Assembly (NCBI RefSeq): GCF_021018895.1 | Contig: NC_079376.1 | Span: 20,851,001-20,915,000 of the forward strand | Source: Seriola aureovittata | Taxonomy: Eukaryota > Chordata > Actinopteri > Carangiformes > Carangidae | DNA length: 64,000 nt | Direction: 5' to 3' | Shown: positions 41,601-54,109 of the stretch, piece after piece | Numbering within the stretch: the stretch's first letter is position 1 | How the letters are laid out: each line of letters starts with the position of its first letter | The notes under the pieces: generated by a model | What the model was told of the DNA's origin: nothing | What the model saw: the letters and a program-made list of their open reading frames with translations, nothing else | The model's database searches: none | Program-made: the position numbers and the translations under genes

Positions 41601-44600
41601 TTCAGTGTGTAAAGAGCTTAAAAATAAAACTACAGTAAAACTAAAATTTGAACCATAATGTGATATGTAATTTTCTTTTTGTTAAAATGGATTTGATGAA
41701 ATTGGTACACAAAAATGAAATTGTTAATAATCGTCAGGTAAGTCAAGGTATCGGTGTCAGTACCAATATTGAATATTTCTGACTGATACCCAGGCCTTAT
41801 AATATACTAGTATATAATATAATAGTATAATAATATATACTAGTATATGCACTATATTGATGCATGCTGTGGGAAATTGCACTGACTGATGCCAAATATT
41901 CTGCATTAAAATAGCAATTTACATTTCTAACCATTTCTCAGGATTAAAATGTTTTTCCGTCAGAGTTGTATCATTGTCTTGACAGAAAAGTCTGAGATTT
42001 TATACTAAATAGAAAATCAATATTAGACCAGTGTATCAAATAATATTAAAGTTCAACCAAGCGCAATATTATATTCTGCAATGCATTTAGGTAAAAGCTG
42101 TTTTGCTTCAGTGACGATTCATTTATAATTCAAATTGGCTTATCTGATTTTTTGTGAAAGGAAAATATCAAAACATAGCAAATGCTTCAAAGTGCAAACA
42201 GTGTGTAAACAGAAGGAGATTTCTTTTGGAGAGATTTTTCCACACTTCAAGCAGAACTGGTGATTCAGCACCATCAGAGATTGACAATATCACATTAACA
42301 GAAATGGTGGAAATAGTAGAAAATTGTATAAAACTGTTTCAATCTCTAGGGAGACAGATTTAAAATACTTAATACTTCAAACATGTTTCAAATGTCTGAA
42401 TCAACAATGTAGAGTGTGTTCACCTGTTATGCAGTGGCTTCAGAAAGTATTCAGATCCTTTCACTTTTTGGACACTGAAGGAGTCTGATACTTTTTGAAG
42501 CCATTGTGTTTAAATCCTTTCGTGCAGTTTCTTTGTCAGGATGCTGCTGGTCAGTGTGTAGCTCAGCTTCTGCTCTGTTCTGTGTAAACAAGGTGTAATG
42601 AGTCTAAACTATCAGAACCTGTTCAAGTGTTTTTTAAGTTACCTGCTGATGCAGTGGAAGGTGTGGGCAGCTGGCACATGATTTCTTGGTCCATAGTGAA
42701 GGGTCGACACAGAACCGACTTGTTCTTCATTTGACGTCGGCGGGACACAGGCACACGCATGGCGTCGGTCTGAGTACTGGCCTGGACACAGACATTAGAA
42801 ATAAACAGCAAGAATAAGCAAAGAAGATCTGATCTGATTCTTCATCATAAATACTATAAGTCGCAAGACAGTTTCTTATTTCTGATCAAACATGTAGAAA
42901 AATAACTTTTGGGTGCTGCAGCAGTTAAACATTACTGAGTCTAGATGTAGAGTTATGTGTTAGGTCTACCCTGAGTCAAACAGACACACACAAAGTACAT
43001 ACGTGGTCGAGGTTCTTGCCGTCAACGTTGGAGGTTGGAAGTGCTCCTGCAAAAGACGAAGAAAGATATAACAGATCTGCATGCATATCCTAAATACATA
43101 AACAATTACCTAATAATCCTATATTGGACGATTACATTAGATTACATTCCAATGTAAAAACAAATTCAACCTCTTACTATAGGGACAGAGCTTGGTTTAG
43201 TAATCCTATCATGCTGGAAAGTTGTAAGGAACTGAAGGAAACAACTGGAGAAGGGAGCTCTGCTCTGTTTTCTCTGCTGGCATCATGACCTTGACCAGGA
43301 CGAGCAGCCCAAAAACAAGAGAATCAGAGATGCACTTTGAAAACACCCACCCAGGGCTATATGTATGAACTCACCAGTCAGAGCAGTATCTGCTGACACA
43401 CTGGGCTGGGTGGCAGAGCCACTTGCTAATGAGACGACATCAGCAATGACAGGATTCATCTTGGAGGAGTGGTGGGGCTGAGTTGGAGCTGAAGGGAGAG
43501 AGAAAGAAGAGGAGATCATACATGAGATAAGATGATAAATTTAACATCCAAGTCCAGTTAAAAAAGAATGTTTAACATTTTTTAACCTGGACCTTATTTT
43601 CTTAAAATTTCAGACAAAGCCATTTCTTTTTTTTTTTCATTATTATTTCAAACAGTCAAAACGAAAAAAGCTACTTAAACATGTACTTGCCGCAGAGTAG
43701 TTCCCACACTGTGATGGGAACCATGCCACATTACATTTCCACTGATTCAATGTTTTAACTAGCATGAGATTGTTACATCGTGTAACACTAATGTGACACA
43801 ATTTACCATACGGTGTCTGTGGGGCCGTTCCAGTACCATTACTGCTGGCGTGCTGGCTTGTCTCAAAATGCAGGTAGCAGTACTGTAGAAGGCAGGGCAA
43901 GTTGCAGAAGTTGCGGACTGAACCCAAACACTGCAGCTTCTCCGTCATGTAGCCCTGTTTCCTGCAACTGTCACATCTCCCCATCTGGACCAGAAGAAGA
44001 AGGAGGTGAACAGAGAGAAGATGGAGAAAGAAATTAAAGATAAACTACAAAAAAAACAAACATATCAAACACACACTAAGAGGCTTCTTTTGGATCAGTG
44101 TACCGGGACACCCAACTCCTCACCCCGTAGTAGAGTACAGTGTACTGAGACATGCAGTGGGGTCTACAGAACTCCTCCATCCTGCCTCCGTAATGGCTGT
44201 GCAGCATCTTCTGGCCGATGCCAGAGCAGTAGGTGCAGGGACGCCAGGGATGATCCTTGTTACGAGAGGTCAGGTCATGTTTGAAGAGGAGCTTACAGCC
44301 TGGAACACACGATGGGTGGGGTATTACATTATTTAAATTAGGGTGCTATAAAGGTACATTTCTGTCCATAAGACTAATGACACCAATTAAATTAGGCATT
44401 TAGAGCTATGTTAATTATTCATTTAAAAGTATGAATGAGCTGTATTTTTCTCATATTTTTAAACCAAGACTGTGGTTTTATACTTTCATAACAACTGTGA
44501 GGCCACAGATCTTGTCCAGTGAGTCACTGAAATACATGAAAATAATATAGAGGGGAGGAGAAGGGGTAACAGCCATATCTGTGTTTACTCACTTTCACTG

Positions 44601-44786
44601 CAGAAGACCAGGTCCTGTTGGTTGTAGCTGATGGTGTCAAAGTGGACCTTCTCCTGTTTACAGCACTCACACAGCGCCAGGATATTCTTCTGGGTTTTAT
44701 ACTGTTCACAGCACGTCTTACTGCAGAACATAGAAATACGACCCTGCAAGAAAATTGATCATTAATATCATCATCTTGTGTAACAC

Positions 44787-44859
<73 letters not shown>

Positions 44860-47800
44860 GTCCCACACACACACACACTTGTGACCTGTGCTCCTTACTT
44901 GGTGACTGAATAGCAGTGGCTTGGTGTTAAACTGTTTGCTGCACTGATGGCAGGTCAGTTTGGAGATGTCACTGTGCCCACCCTCTGTTGGTTTCTGGGG
45001 CTGACCAGGGGGGGCTCTGGCCTGAGCCTGCCCTGGGACAGAGGGGGAGGACATGGCTGGGTAGGGAGGCACCAGTGGGGGCACTGAGGTATGACTGGGA
45101 TGATGGCCTTGGTAGGGGACTGAAGAGGGGTAGTCCTGAGGGATGGGGGGAACTGAGCTGGCGCCGACAGAGGGCCCTGGTTTGGGGGCATCTCTGATGG
45201 AGGGGTCCCTGAGAGAGAAGGTTCCATTGGTCAGGTCTGGCTGAGGTGGGTGCCCGGACTTCTAAAAAGAAATGGAGTAAAAATAAGAGTGATGTTAAAT
45301 CTATGAGAAGACAAGGTTCAAACCAACACATGCTCCATCAACAAGTTTTGCTAGATGAAAATAAAACTTCCTTTGCTACTGATGCCCTTACTCTGTATAT
45401 AGAAACACAGTCATAGGAGCAGAAGTTACGAATGGTGCCGTCCACCATGGCCAGATGATACTGAGGAACAGCTGACACCTTGCACAGGCAGCACGGGAAT
45501 GCAGTACCTTAGGGAGGAGAGTAACAAGACAAACAAAAATATCAAAAGCAATATTCAATTAACAGAAATAAATATTGCAAATAGTATGTAAACATGCATT
45601 TATATACACTGAAAAATAATCAAATGAGCCTTCTCTGTCTTTGGTTGTGATACAGGCTGCAGTAAAAAAACTTCAAGTCAAGTCAAGTCAAAGTCTATTT
45701 TCTATAGCACATTAACAAACAACCTCAGTTGACCAAAGTGCTGTACAAGCTCCACAAATATAATTATAGTCAACAATTCCTATTAACATGAATCAGCAAT
45801 AAATATGAGCTAAAATACACAATGATCAAGGGTCTGGGCAGCTCTTACGTGGAAAGGTAGGCTGTTCCACAGATAAGGGGCCGCCACCGAAGAGGTGCTA
45901 TCGCCTCTGTTTTTGAGCCTGGATCTAGGAATTTCCAGGAGCAACAACCCAGCTAACCTGGCATGTGAGTGTGTGTCTCTGCGGTGTGTCCACCTACCAG
46001 TGAGAACATGTCGGGGTGGTCGACTCAGCTCCACACAAGCAGGTGAACAGTAAAGTTGAATTTTGCCCCTTTGGTCTCGCTCCATGATGGTTGAGGACAC
46101 TACTGCCATCTTGTGACAGTAGGGACACTCGGCCATCTTTCTGCAGGTCTGTATGAAAACACTGTGTTTTAGGGGTTTTACAGTTGTTTTTCTGATATAA
46201 CATAATTTCTGGACACTGAGGCTGAAGTTCTGAGTTACCTCTTATTGCCATATGAAGCCACTAATATGCGAAAATGGTTAGTTGTTAGTGTTAAATTTAC
46301 ACATCCCCGTCATAAATTCCGAAACATCTTCATTTCAAAAGGAACCAAACGAGATTATAAAAAATGAGTTTTTATACACCCATACCTGTTTGTAGGTGCC
46401 AATGCAGGTTGGACCACAGAAGTTGAGCTGAGATCTTTCGATCGTGAGCGTCTGACAGGAGCCTGAGTTGCTATTACAGTAAAGTCCACAGCCCTCGCAG
46501 CAGTTCATGGCTAACTGACGCATCTTGCGCCACGTTACAAAACAAGCATCACTACAGAGTCTGTGCAGGCGACCTTGATGGGTGACCTCATGTTCAATCT
46601 GCTGTAGAAATGATCCCAGTCAAACACAAGGACAAGAAAGAGAGTAAGATGAAGAGGGGTAAAGATTCAGATGCTGACTTGGCTTATCAGGCACATTGAC
46701 CAAATCTGTTTTTACTGTAGTTACCTCCTTATGTCTCTTACCCTATTGGTGACTCTACAGACACTGCAAAATGGTTTTTCAGGTAGTCGCTCCACTGGTT
46801 TCTCAGGCAGCTTCTCAGGCTTCCTCTCCACTCGTTTGTCAGCCCATTTGTCAGGAATCTTGTCAGAATGTTTCTTTTTGTGTCTAAAGACAGACAGACA
46901 GAACTGGCCACAAAAGTGCATGTAGGTGCTGTCGTCTGCTGGAATCGTGATCATGTCCCTGGGCTGAACGATCTCCCTGCAAAGCAAAAGGCACAAGGAA
47001 TGAATACAGTGGTCTGGAGCCAACAAAGTGGCAAACAGGAAAAAAGTTAAACATCTAATTCCAGTTGACAGACATTATTCTTAATATGCATTCAAGCTTA
47101 AATGTCTCAAGGAAACGGTACCTCCAAGTTCATTATCTGGACAAGGTTTAAGGAATTAGTGAGAAAAGATTTATTTATTCTTACGACATTATTAACAAGA
47201 GCTTTCACAAACACATGGACAACGGACCGATCTGTCATAGTTGGACCGGCCGTTGGGAACACCAGGTGAAATCCTGCTGCATCGGTGGACTGTCAATAAA
47301 TCCATAAAGTTTTTACTGTTCCCGTCTGTCTCTTAAGCGGCCTTTTGTGTGTGAGACTGTCATGGAGGGTGTGCATGAGAACATGATGCATGCATGTGCT
47401 GAGACCGCGCTCACTGCCAATCACAATATGTAATCAATCGACTCAGGTTGAGTCAGTGAAAGTCGTTGTCTTTTTTTTTGACACACAGTGAAGCAACAAA
47501 TATTGTTAAGTTATTTATTTGTCACAAAGTACTTTGCAATTAAAATATTTGTGGTGGAGCTCCTTTTGTATGGTATTTTATAATAATTCATTTAAAAACA
47601 AATAAATAATAAAACCAAAACCAACGACCCACAGAAAACATTATTTTGAGGAAAATAGCTTTTCCAAAGTATGTTAATGTTTAAGTTAAGACTCTGACGT
47701 GATTTGCCAAATAGAATATTTTTTCGTATAGGCTACAATAGAATGATCTAAAACCCAAATGTAGGTACACACATTTTGTTTTTGCTATCAATGTGATGAA

Positions 47801-50235
47801 AATATTCCATATTTGATGGTAGAAAAACAAACTATTGATGCATTCATCTACTTAACTTTATGGTCAGCAACAGCAAGACAGCCTTTAAACAAACATAACA
47901 AACATTTGCTTTTAACTCAGAGCTACACGGTTACCTGTCAAGACAAGAGCAACCCTGTAGCACAAGAGAAAAGCACAACATGATTATTTTCATGTGGTAA
48001 TTGAATACACCTTTTATAAGCAAAGTACGAGAATATGGTAGATATATCAAACCCATAGCTAAAGGAAACCCTGATATGAAGCTCATGCTGATTTCAAGTG
48101 GAGACAAAGATGTACCTGTTGCACTGGAAACAGGATCTGTTCTTGGTGGCTGGAGGCAGATGTCCGGTCAGACAGACTGTGGAGCAGAAGAGCTGCGTTG
48201 AACCTTTTCTTTGGAAAGCTGTTTGGCCTTTAAGCAGAACCTAGAACCATTCACAGAACCATGAAACACAAGAATGACAAGAAAAACAAAAGCTGCATCA
48301 TTGCCTGAAGTCCTGACACATTTATTTTCATCATTTCTAATAACCATGTCATTAATACAGCTGGCCAATAGATTACTTATGATGCTTCCCTGTCAACATT
48401 GTATGTTAATAACATGCATCAAACAGTGGTGGTGTTAATTATTATTATTATTATGATGATTACTATTAATAAATTTCAACTTTTGACATTAATGGCAGTT
48501 TTTCATCAACAATGTGCACATCTGTGTAGCAGGATTTTACAGCAGTACCTTAGAGCAGCCACTGCAGCGAACACTACCAGGAACAGGGGGCTGAGGTGGG
48601 CGTGGGGGTACTGGTGCCAGAGCTGGTAGTGAACTTGGGATTGGAGCTGGTGGTCTGACCGGAACGGGACCCATAGCTTGTAAGACAGTACCTCTACCTG
48701 GAATAAAAATGGCCGCTGGAGGGGGGGCTGGGATTGCTGCTGGCACTTGAGTGGATAAGAGGAGAAAGGTTGGTAAAGACGAGAAGTCATTTTGTGTAAT
48801 TCTTATAACATTTAACAATAAGAAACAGGCATAGAAAATTTGCGGTTTTGAACAACTGATGGCTGATGTTCCTGAGGCACTTTGACTCATTACAGTCGGA
48901 CAAGCACAGGTATATCTGATAACATTAACAAAGGCTCTACTCAATTTAAAAGTGCACAGTGGAGTTTTCTTGAAAACAAACATAACACACACCAGCCTTC
49001 TCATGTGCGAGACAAACTTTTATGGTACATTTTTTGTGTCTTGTGCTGTTTTTTGGTGTTTTCTTTCTGGGTTTCGTGCAGCTCTGTATGTATTCTATTG
49101 TTGAGTTTGATGCATTGTCTAGGGATGGGTGTTGCAAGCTAGAGCTTAGGCTATAATGCTGTGGTATACAGCACTGGTTAATGTTATCCCTGTACAAATA
49201 AACATTCAAATACAAATACATTATAAAAAACGGAGACCCACTCATAAAAAACAATGTCTATAGTATTGCTAAACATCAAAAACTCCCCAGGTTACAATCA
49301 AGTTCCTCAAATAAACTACAAGACTGAATCACCATGCACATTACCAGTGTCCTGGAACTGGAAAATCATAATGCAGTTATTACTAAGTTAAATTCCTATT
49401 TTTCCTGCTATATGTTGGCCAAACTAAGCCGATTGATGCTGTAGGCAGTAACAAACTGCCAATGCCATTTCCTGTCCCCTTGCTTTTGGCCACCTTGTGG
49501 TCTTATTATGAATATTAACAGTGCCCCTAAAATCAAAGGGGCATTTCATCCCATTTCCATGACCACTACAAAACAACAATTGTAGTATTAAAAGGGAGAA
49601 AAACATTACACAGTGAAAGCAGAAACTTATCAACTCACCAGCAGGGGACACAAAGGTGTTTGCTCCTCCTACAGAGTAGACAGAGCTGATCCTCAGCTCT
49701 TCCTGGAATAATCAAACATAAGAAATCAGATTTTGTTTGGTGGTTCATTGTGACTTCCTCACCTCTGCAGAGTGCAGTGTCCCAAATCATGTTTAAAAGT
49801 AAAAATTACTGATATAATGTGCCTTAATTTTGGTTGGTGCAACAGCGTTGCCCTATACACACATGAGTGTCTACATGTACAGAAGTTGGGCTTTCACTCC
49901 TCAGACATGCCTCCCTATGGTGACCGCACAGCAGCTGACGTGAATGAGCTTCTACCTTTCTCTCTGAGTGATTTATTTTACAGGTTAATACAGCCAAAAT
50001 CAGAGCACATTCTTTGTCTTTAACTTAGGGTGATTTTGTCAGAGTATGTTGTAGTTATAAAAATCTGGATTTTAGCAGCAGAGCAGCAGCTGGACATGTT
50101 TTGGGAGTTAACATGTAGGCTTAATGGGCTGTGTTTCAGTCACTATTTCAACCACTGTCTGACAACAGAAACAGAAAAACATGTAAATGAGAACAACTTT
50201 ACTGGGAATTTGGTTGTGTTAAAATACTATATATA

Positions 50236-50266
<31 letters not shown>

Positions 50267-53200
50267 TACATATAGATAGGAGAGAAGCAAACAGATAAAG
50301 AGCTGAAACCGGCTGACACTAGGCAGAATGCAAATAGCCTTTGACACAGTCCAGCCTTACACTAGGTTCTGACCTCGTCTTGTTTCATTGACAATCAGCA
50401 CACAGTATGGGCTGTCAGCAGATTTTGTCTAATTATATTGTTATTCACTGCATGGATCTTATTTAAAATTCAATTTAAAAAAAATAAATAAATGAAAAAA
50501 GAGTAAAGAAGAGATGCATACTGATGACATCCTCTCCCCACACCTACCTCCTGATGCTCCAGCTCCTCTTTGATCTGCCTGATGGAACTCTGAGGCAGTA
50601 AAGCAGCGTCGTAGCCCTCATCAATGGGCTCATCTTTAATATTGATAGTAGGAGACATTGGGGGATTACTGTCCTCCACTGGAGCTGCTTCTGACCTCTG
50701 AAATAATAAGAATATTCATGATGAATCACTGAGGATTAAAAAAGGATTTTAAAAGCAGTTATTTGACTATCCCCACCTCTCCCTGCTGGCTGTCTTCTGT
50801 CTCCTCTGCCTGGGTCAGGACGCCTCCATCTGACAGAAAGGGAGAAATCAAAATGTTCTTTTACAAACAATACACACTTAAACCAAGAGTTTACAACTAC
50901 ACATGCTCTGCACAGGCTACCATAAATGCCAGGAAATGATGCATACACTTTCAGGGCACACTTAAAACAATTTTCCAAAGCATTTTACATGGCTTTTATT
51001 TGATTCCTTTGGAAATCGTAGGCGAATAGTCGTAGTACATTCAGCTGTATTCCCACCTGACCTCAAAGAAGTTAAGTCTTCTGTTATATGTTGTACTTGA
51101 ACAAGTAAAAAAAAAAGCCAATTAAATAAAGACAAAATATAAGAAAATAGAGAGAAAAACTAAACTAACAGGGCTACCACTTTTGGACAGTCTAATTATG
51201 TGCTAAGAAAACCAATTCAAAATGTGTCTAATAAAAAGTTGGTTCTGTAGTGTAAAGTTTTACTTTGCATTGGTAAATCCTGTGGTCATTACCTCATGAA
51301 AAAGCAAAAAGTCAAGGTAAAAAATCCCATTAAATGGGTAAAATCACCAATTATTATGCAGAGCAGCTCTTACTGAACAATTCTCTCACCTGCTGGTTCA
51401 ACAAACGCTTATCATTTGGGTGCTGATAATCCCAGCCAGAGGCAATGGTAGCACACACCGCACAAACAGATTTAACAAGACTAGACCAGAACCTAGTACA
51501 TGACTGGACTGTGCATGGTCACTGGGCAAGATTGAGGACATAGTTGAAAACTGTTGTGGAACCACTGCAAACAATTACTGTGCTTTTCATGGTAAGTGGT
51601 TAAAGCCTGCTGGAAAAGTCACTTAATGTTGCCAGATCACATAATACGTGTATTAGCATATTCGTGACATCATCATCACTGCCTAGTGCCACCTGGTTTC
51701 AGCCCTTTGTGTTTGCTTCTCTCCACCTCTCTGTGCTCACATATACAGTATTTTAATACAGCAGAATTCCAAATAAAGTTCATCATTTACATGTTTTCCT
51801 GTTTCTGTTGTCAGACAGTGGTTGAAATAGTGACTGAAACACTGGACTTTAACCAGCAGTCACTTCCAAGCCATTTCCAACCTGCTGCTCTGCTGCTAAA
51901 ATCCTGAAAATATAACCATGACGATGACAATACACATAGTTTAAAGACAACAACTGTGCAGTGATTTGGGCTATATTTACGAGTAAAATTATCACACTGA
52001 ACAGAACAGTCACACAGGTTTGCCTCTTGCTTGCTGGGCCTTACTGTGGACGCTGCTATGGAAAGTAGCTAAAGTTTGTCCAAAACGTTGCTAGATTTAT
52101 TGCTAGGTGCTTTTTTGAAGAAAAAACAAAAACAAAAAAAGTAGCTTAAGTGGTCTGAAAATGAAAACTGTTGCAGTTACGCTGTAAATGCCCCCTGTTG
52201 ACATAACAGAAAAAGTTTGTGCCAAATCATTTTGAAAGAGCAACAGCCGATGGGAAAAGCCCAACAGTTGGTTGGTGTAACTCACTCTGTGGCTCGTCCA
52301 GCCAAAGAAAATTGAAGTAGCTGACTTTAAGTCACAAGTATGGGTCCACTTGCTAGTTACACAGGCTTTCTGGTAAAATGTGCAGTCTCCAAACCCAAAC
52401 CCAAACCCAAATAACGCTGATGACATCATCTGGGTTATTTTCTCAGGCTTCAACAATTTCCCCCCACAGCCACAGAGGACATTATACAACTGTTTTCATA
52501 GGCTGAATAAAACTTTCAGTGATGAAGTAACTGAACTTGATGTGTTAAATGGGTGGAGTGCCCTTTTAATAACAGCTCAAAAACCAATTGTTTTGGTAGA
52601 TCAAGGCCCTGTGAAGATACTGGGATACAATACTGTGGATAGACAATTGCTATCATGCATTGGTGATCAATCTTGTCCTTTAAAACTGTCTAAATTCTGG
52701 TGTGTATGCAGCCTTACCTCTGCTGTTGTCAGGTGTGTGGTCCTGGGAGGAGTGGGAGGTGTTGGCAGAACCAACGCTATCTTCCCTCTCTCGCTCCTCC
52801 TCCACCCCTCTGGGCTCATGAGCAAAGCGATCGGCTCGACCTGCATTGTTCCCCTCTTCTGGTTGGCTTCTTTTTCTGTTTGCCTTACTCACATCAACAT
52901 CCTCCAGGGTGCCCATTGGCAGGGCAAAGTGCCAGTCTTCATCTTCTTCTTCTGGCCCATACATTGGAAGGCCATCCAGGGCATCATCAAACGCTGCCCC
53001 TCCGCTTCCTCCTCCGCCTCCTTCGTTGGTCCTCATGTTAAAGGAGGAGGGTCGGTCAGAGGAAGGCGAAGAAATGCGGGGGAAGGATGACTCTCCCACC
53101 CCCTCATCCATCTTTTCTTCTTGTCTGCTGCCATTGCTGTCCTCTTCTTCTACCTGTTGGTGTTCCTCTTGCCCTGAAGTTTCATCTACTCCTTTTGTCT

Positions 53201-54059
53201 CCTCCTGACCTCCACTCCTGGAGGAGGTGGCAGAACCCCTGGAGGACTCAGCAAAGTCTCCCAATCCCATCACTTCGTCAAACACTCTGGAGAGGCGCTC
53301 TTCGTGCTGTCGGGAAGAGAGAGGTAAGTTAAACATTTTAAGGGGCAAACTCATGTCAGCTTTCTAGGGATGATGCACTTTACACCTCAAAATGAGCACC
53401 ACCTGGGTATATTAACAGCCCCCAAAGTATATTTGCTGACCAATTTTAGCATTTTCTATTATTATTTTTAATCCATCTGACATAATGACATCCGCGATCG
53501 ATTAAATGGTGGACAATCTCCCCTTGTCTACTCCCCCTGTACCTGTTCATTCTGCTATTGTGAGAAGGGTCTACTAACAATTACATATGTTCTGCAGAGG
53601 AACACAGAGAGTTTTCTGGTATTACATTAGAAGATGTGGACATAGTGGATATTTGGCACGGACCAGGTAAAACAACTCCTTTTCTTCTTATTGTGTGTAT
53701 AAATGTTCTCTGACTTTAGTAGTAGCTTTGAATTATATGAAAGGAAACAGCAACTATGTTGTGCTGGTAGCTACAAGACTCCATAGTGTATTCAGCACTC
53801 AGTAACTTGACCTCTGCCTTCTAGCTGCAGCAGGGCTGGTCATCCATGTCTCCATTGTAAACTGCGAGAGACCATGAACAGGGTAAGTGAATATTATCAT
53901 TCTTTAAGCACTAATATGTTTGCATCTAATTTCTGTATGGCTAAGTTAATGCCAAGTGTCTGTTTTTCAGACTGAAAGTGGAGCAGCTTCTGCCAGCTAC
54001 CACAAGTACCTGGGCGAAACACTGTTTTACCCTGAGTAAATACACATATAAACTAAACC

Positions 54060-54109
<50 letters not shown>

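Noticed and set aside
52380..53090. 236-codon plus-strand frame
   Set aside because: Its second half is the antisense of zmym4 exon 2, which is secure by splice phase and family fit; its first half is intron with CCAAAC repeats.
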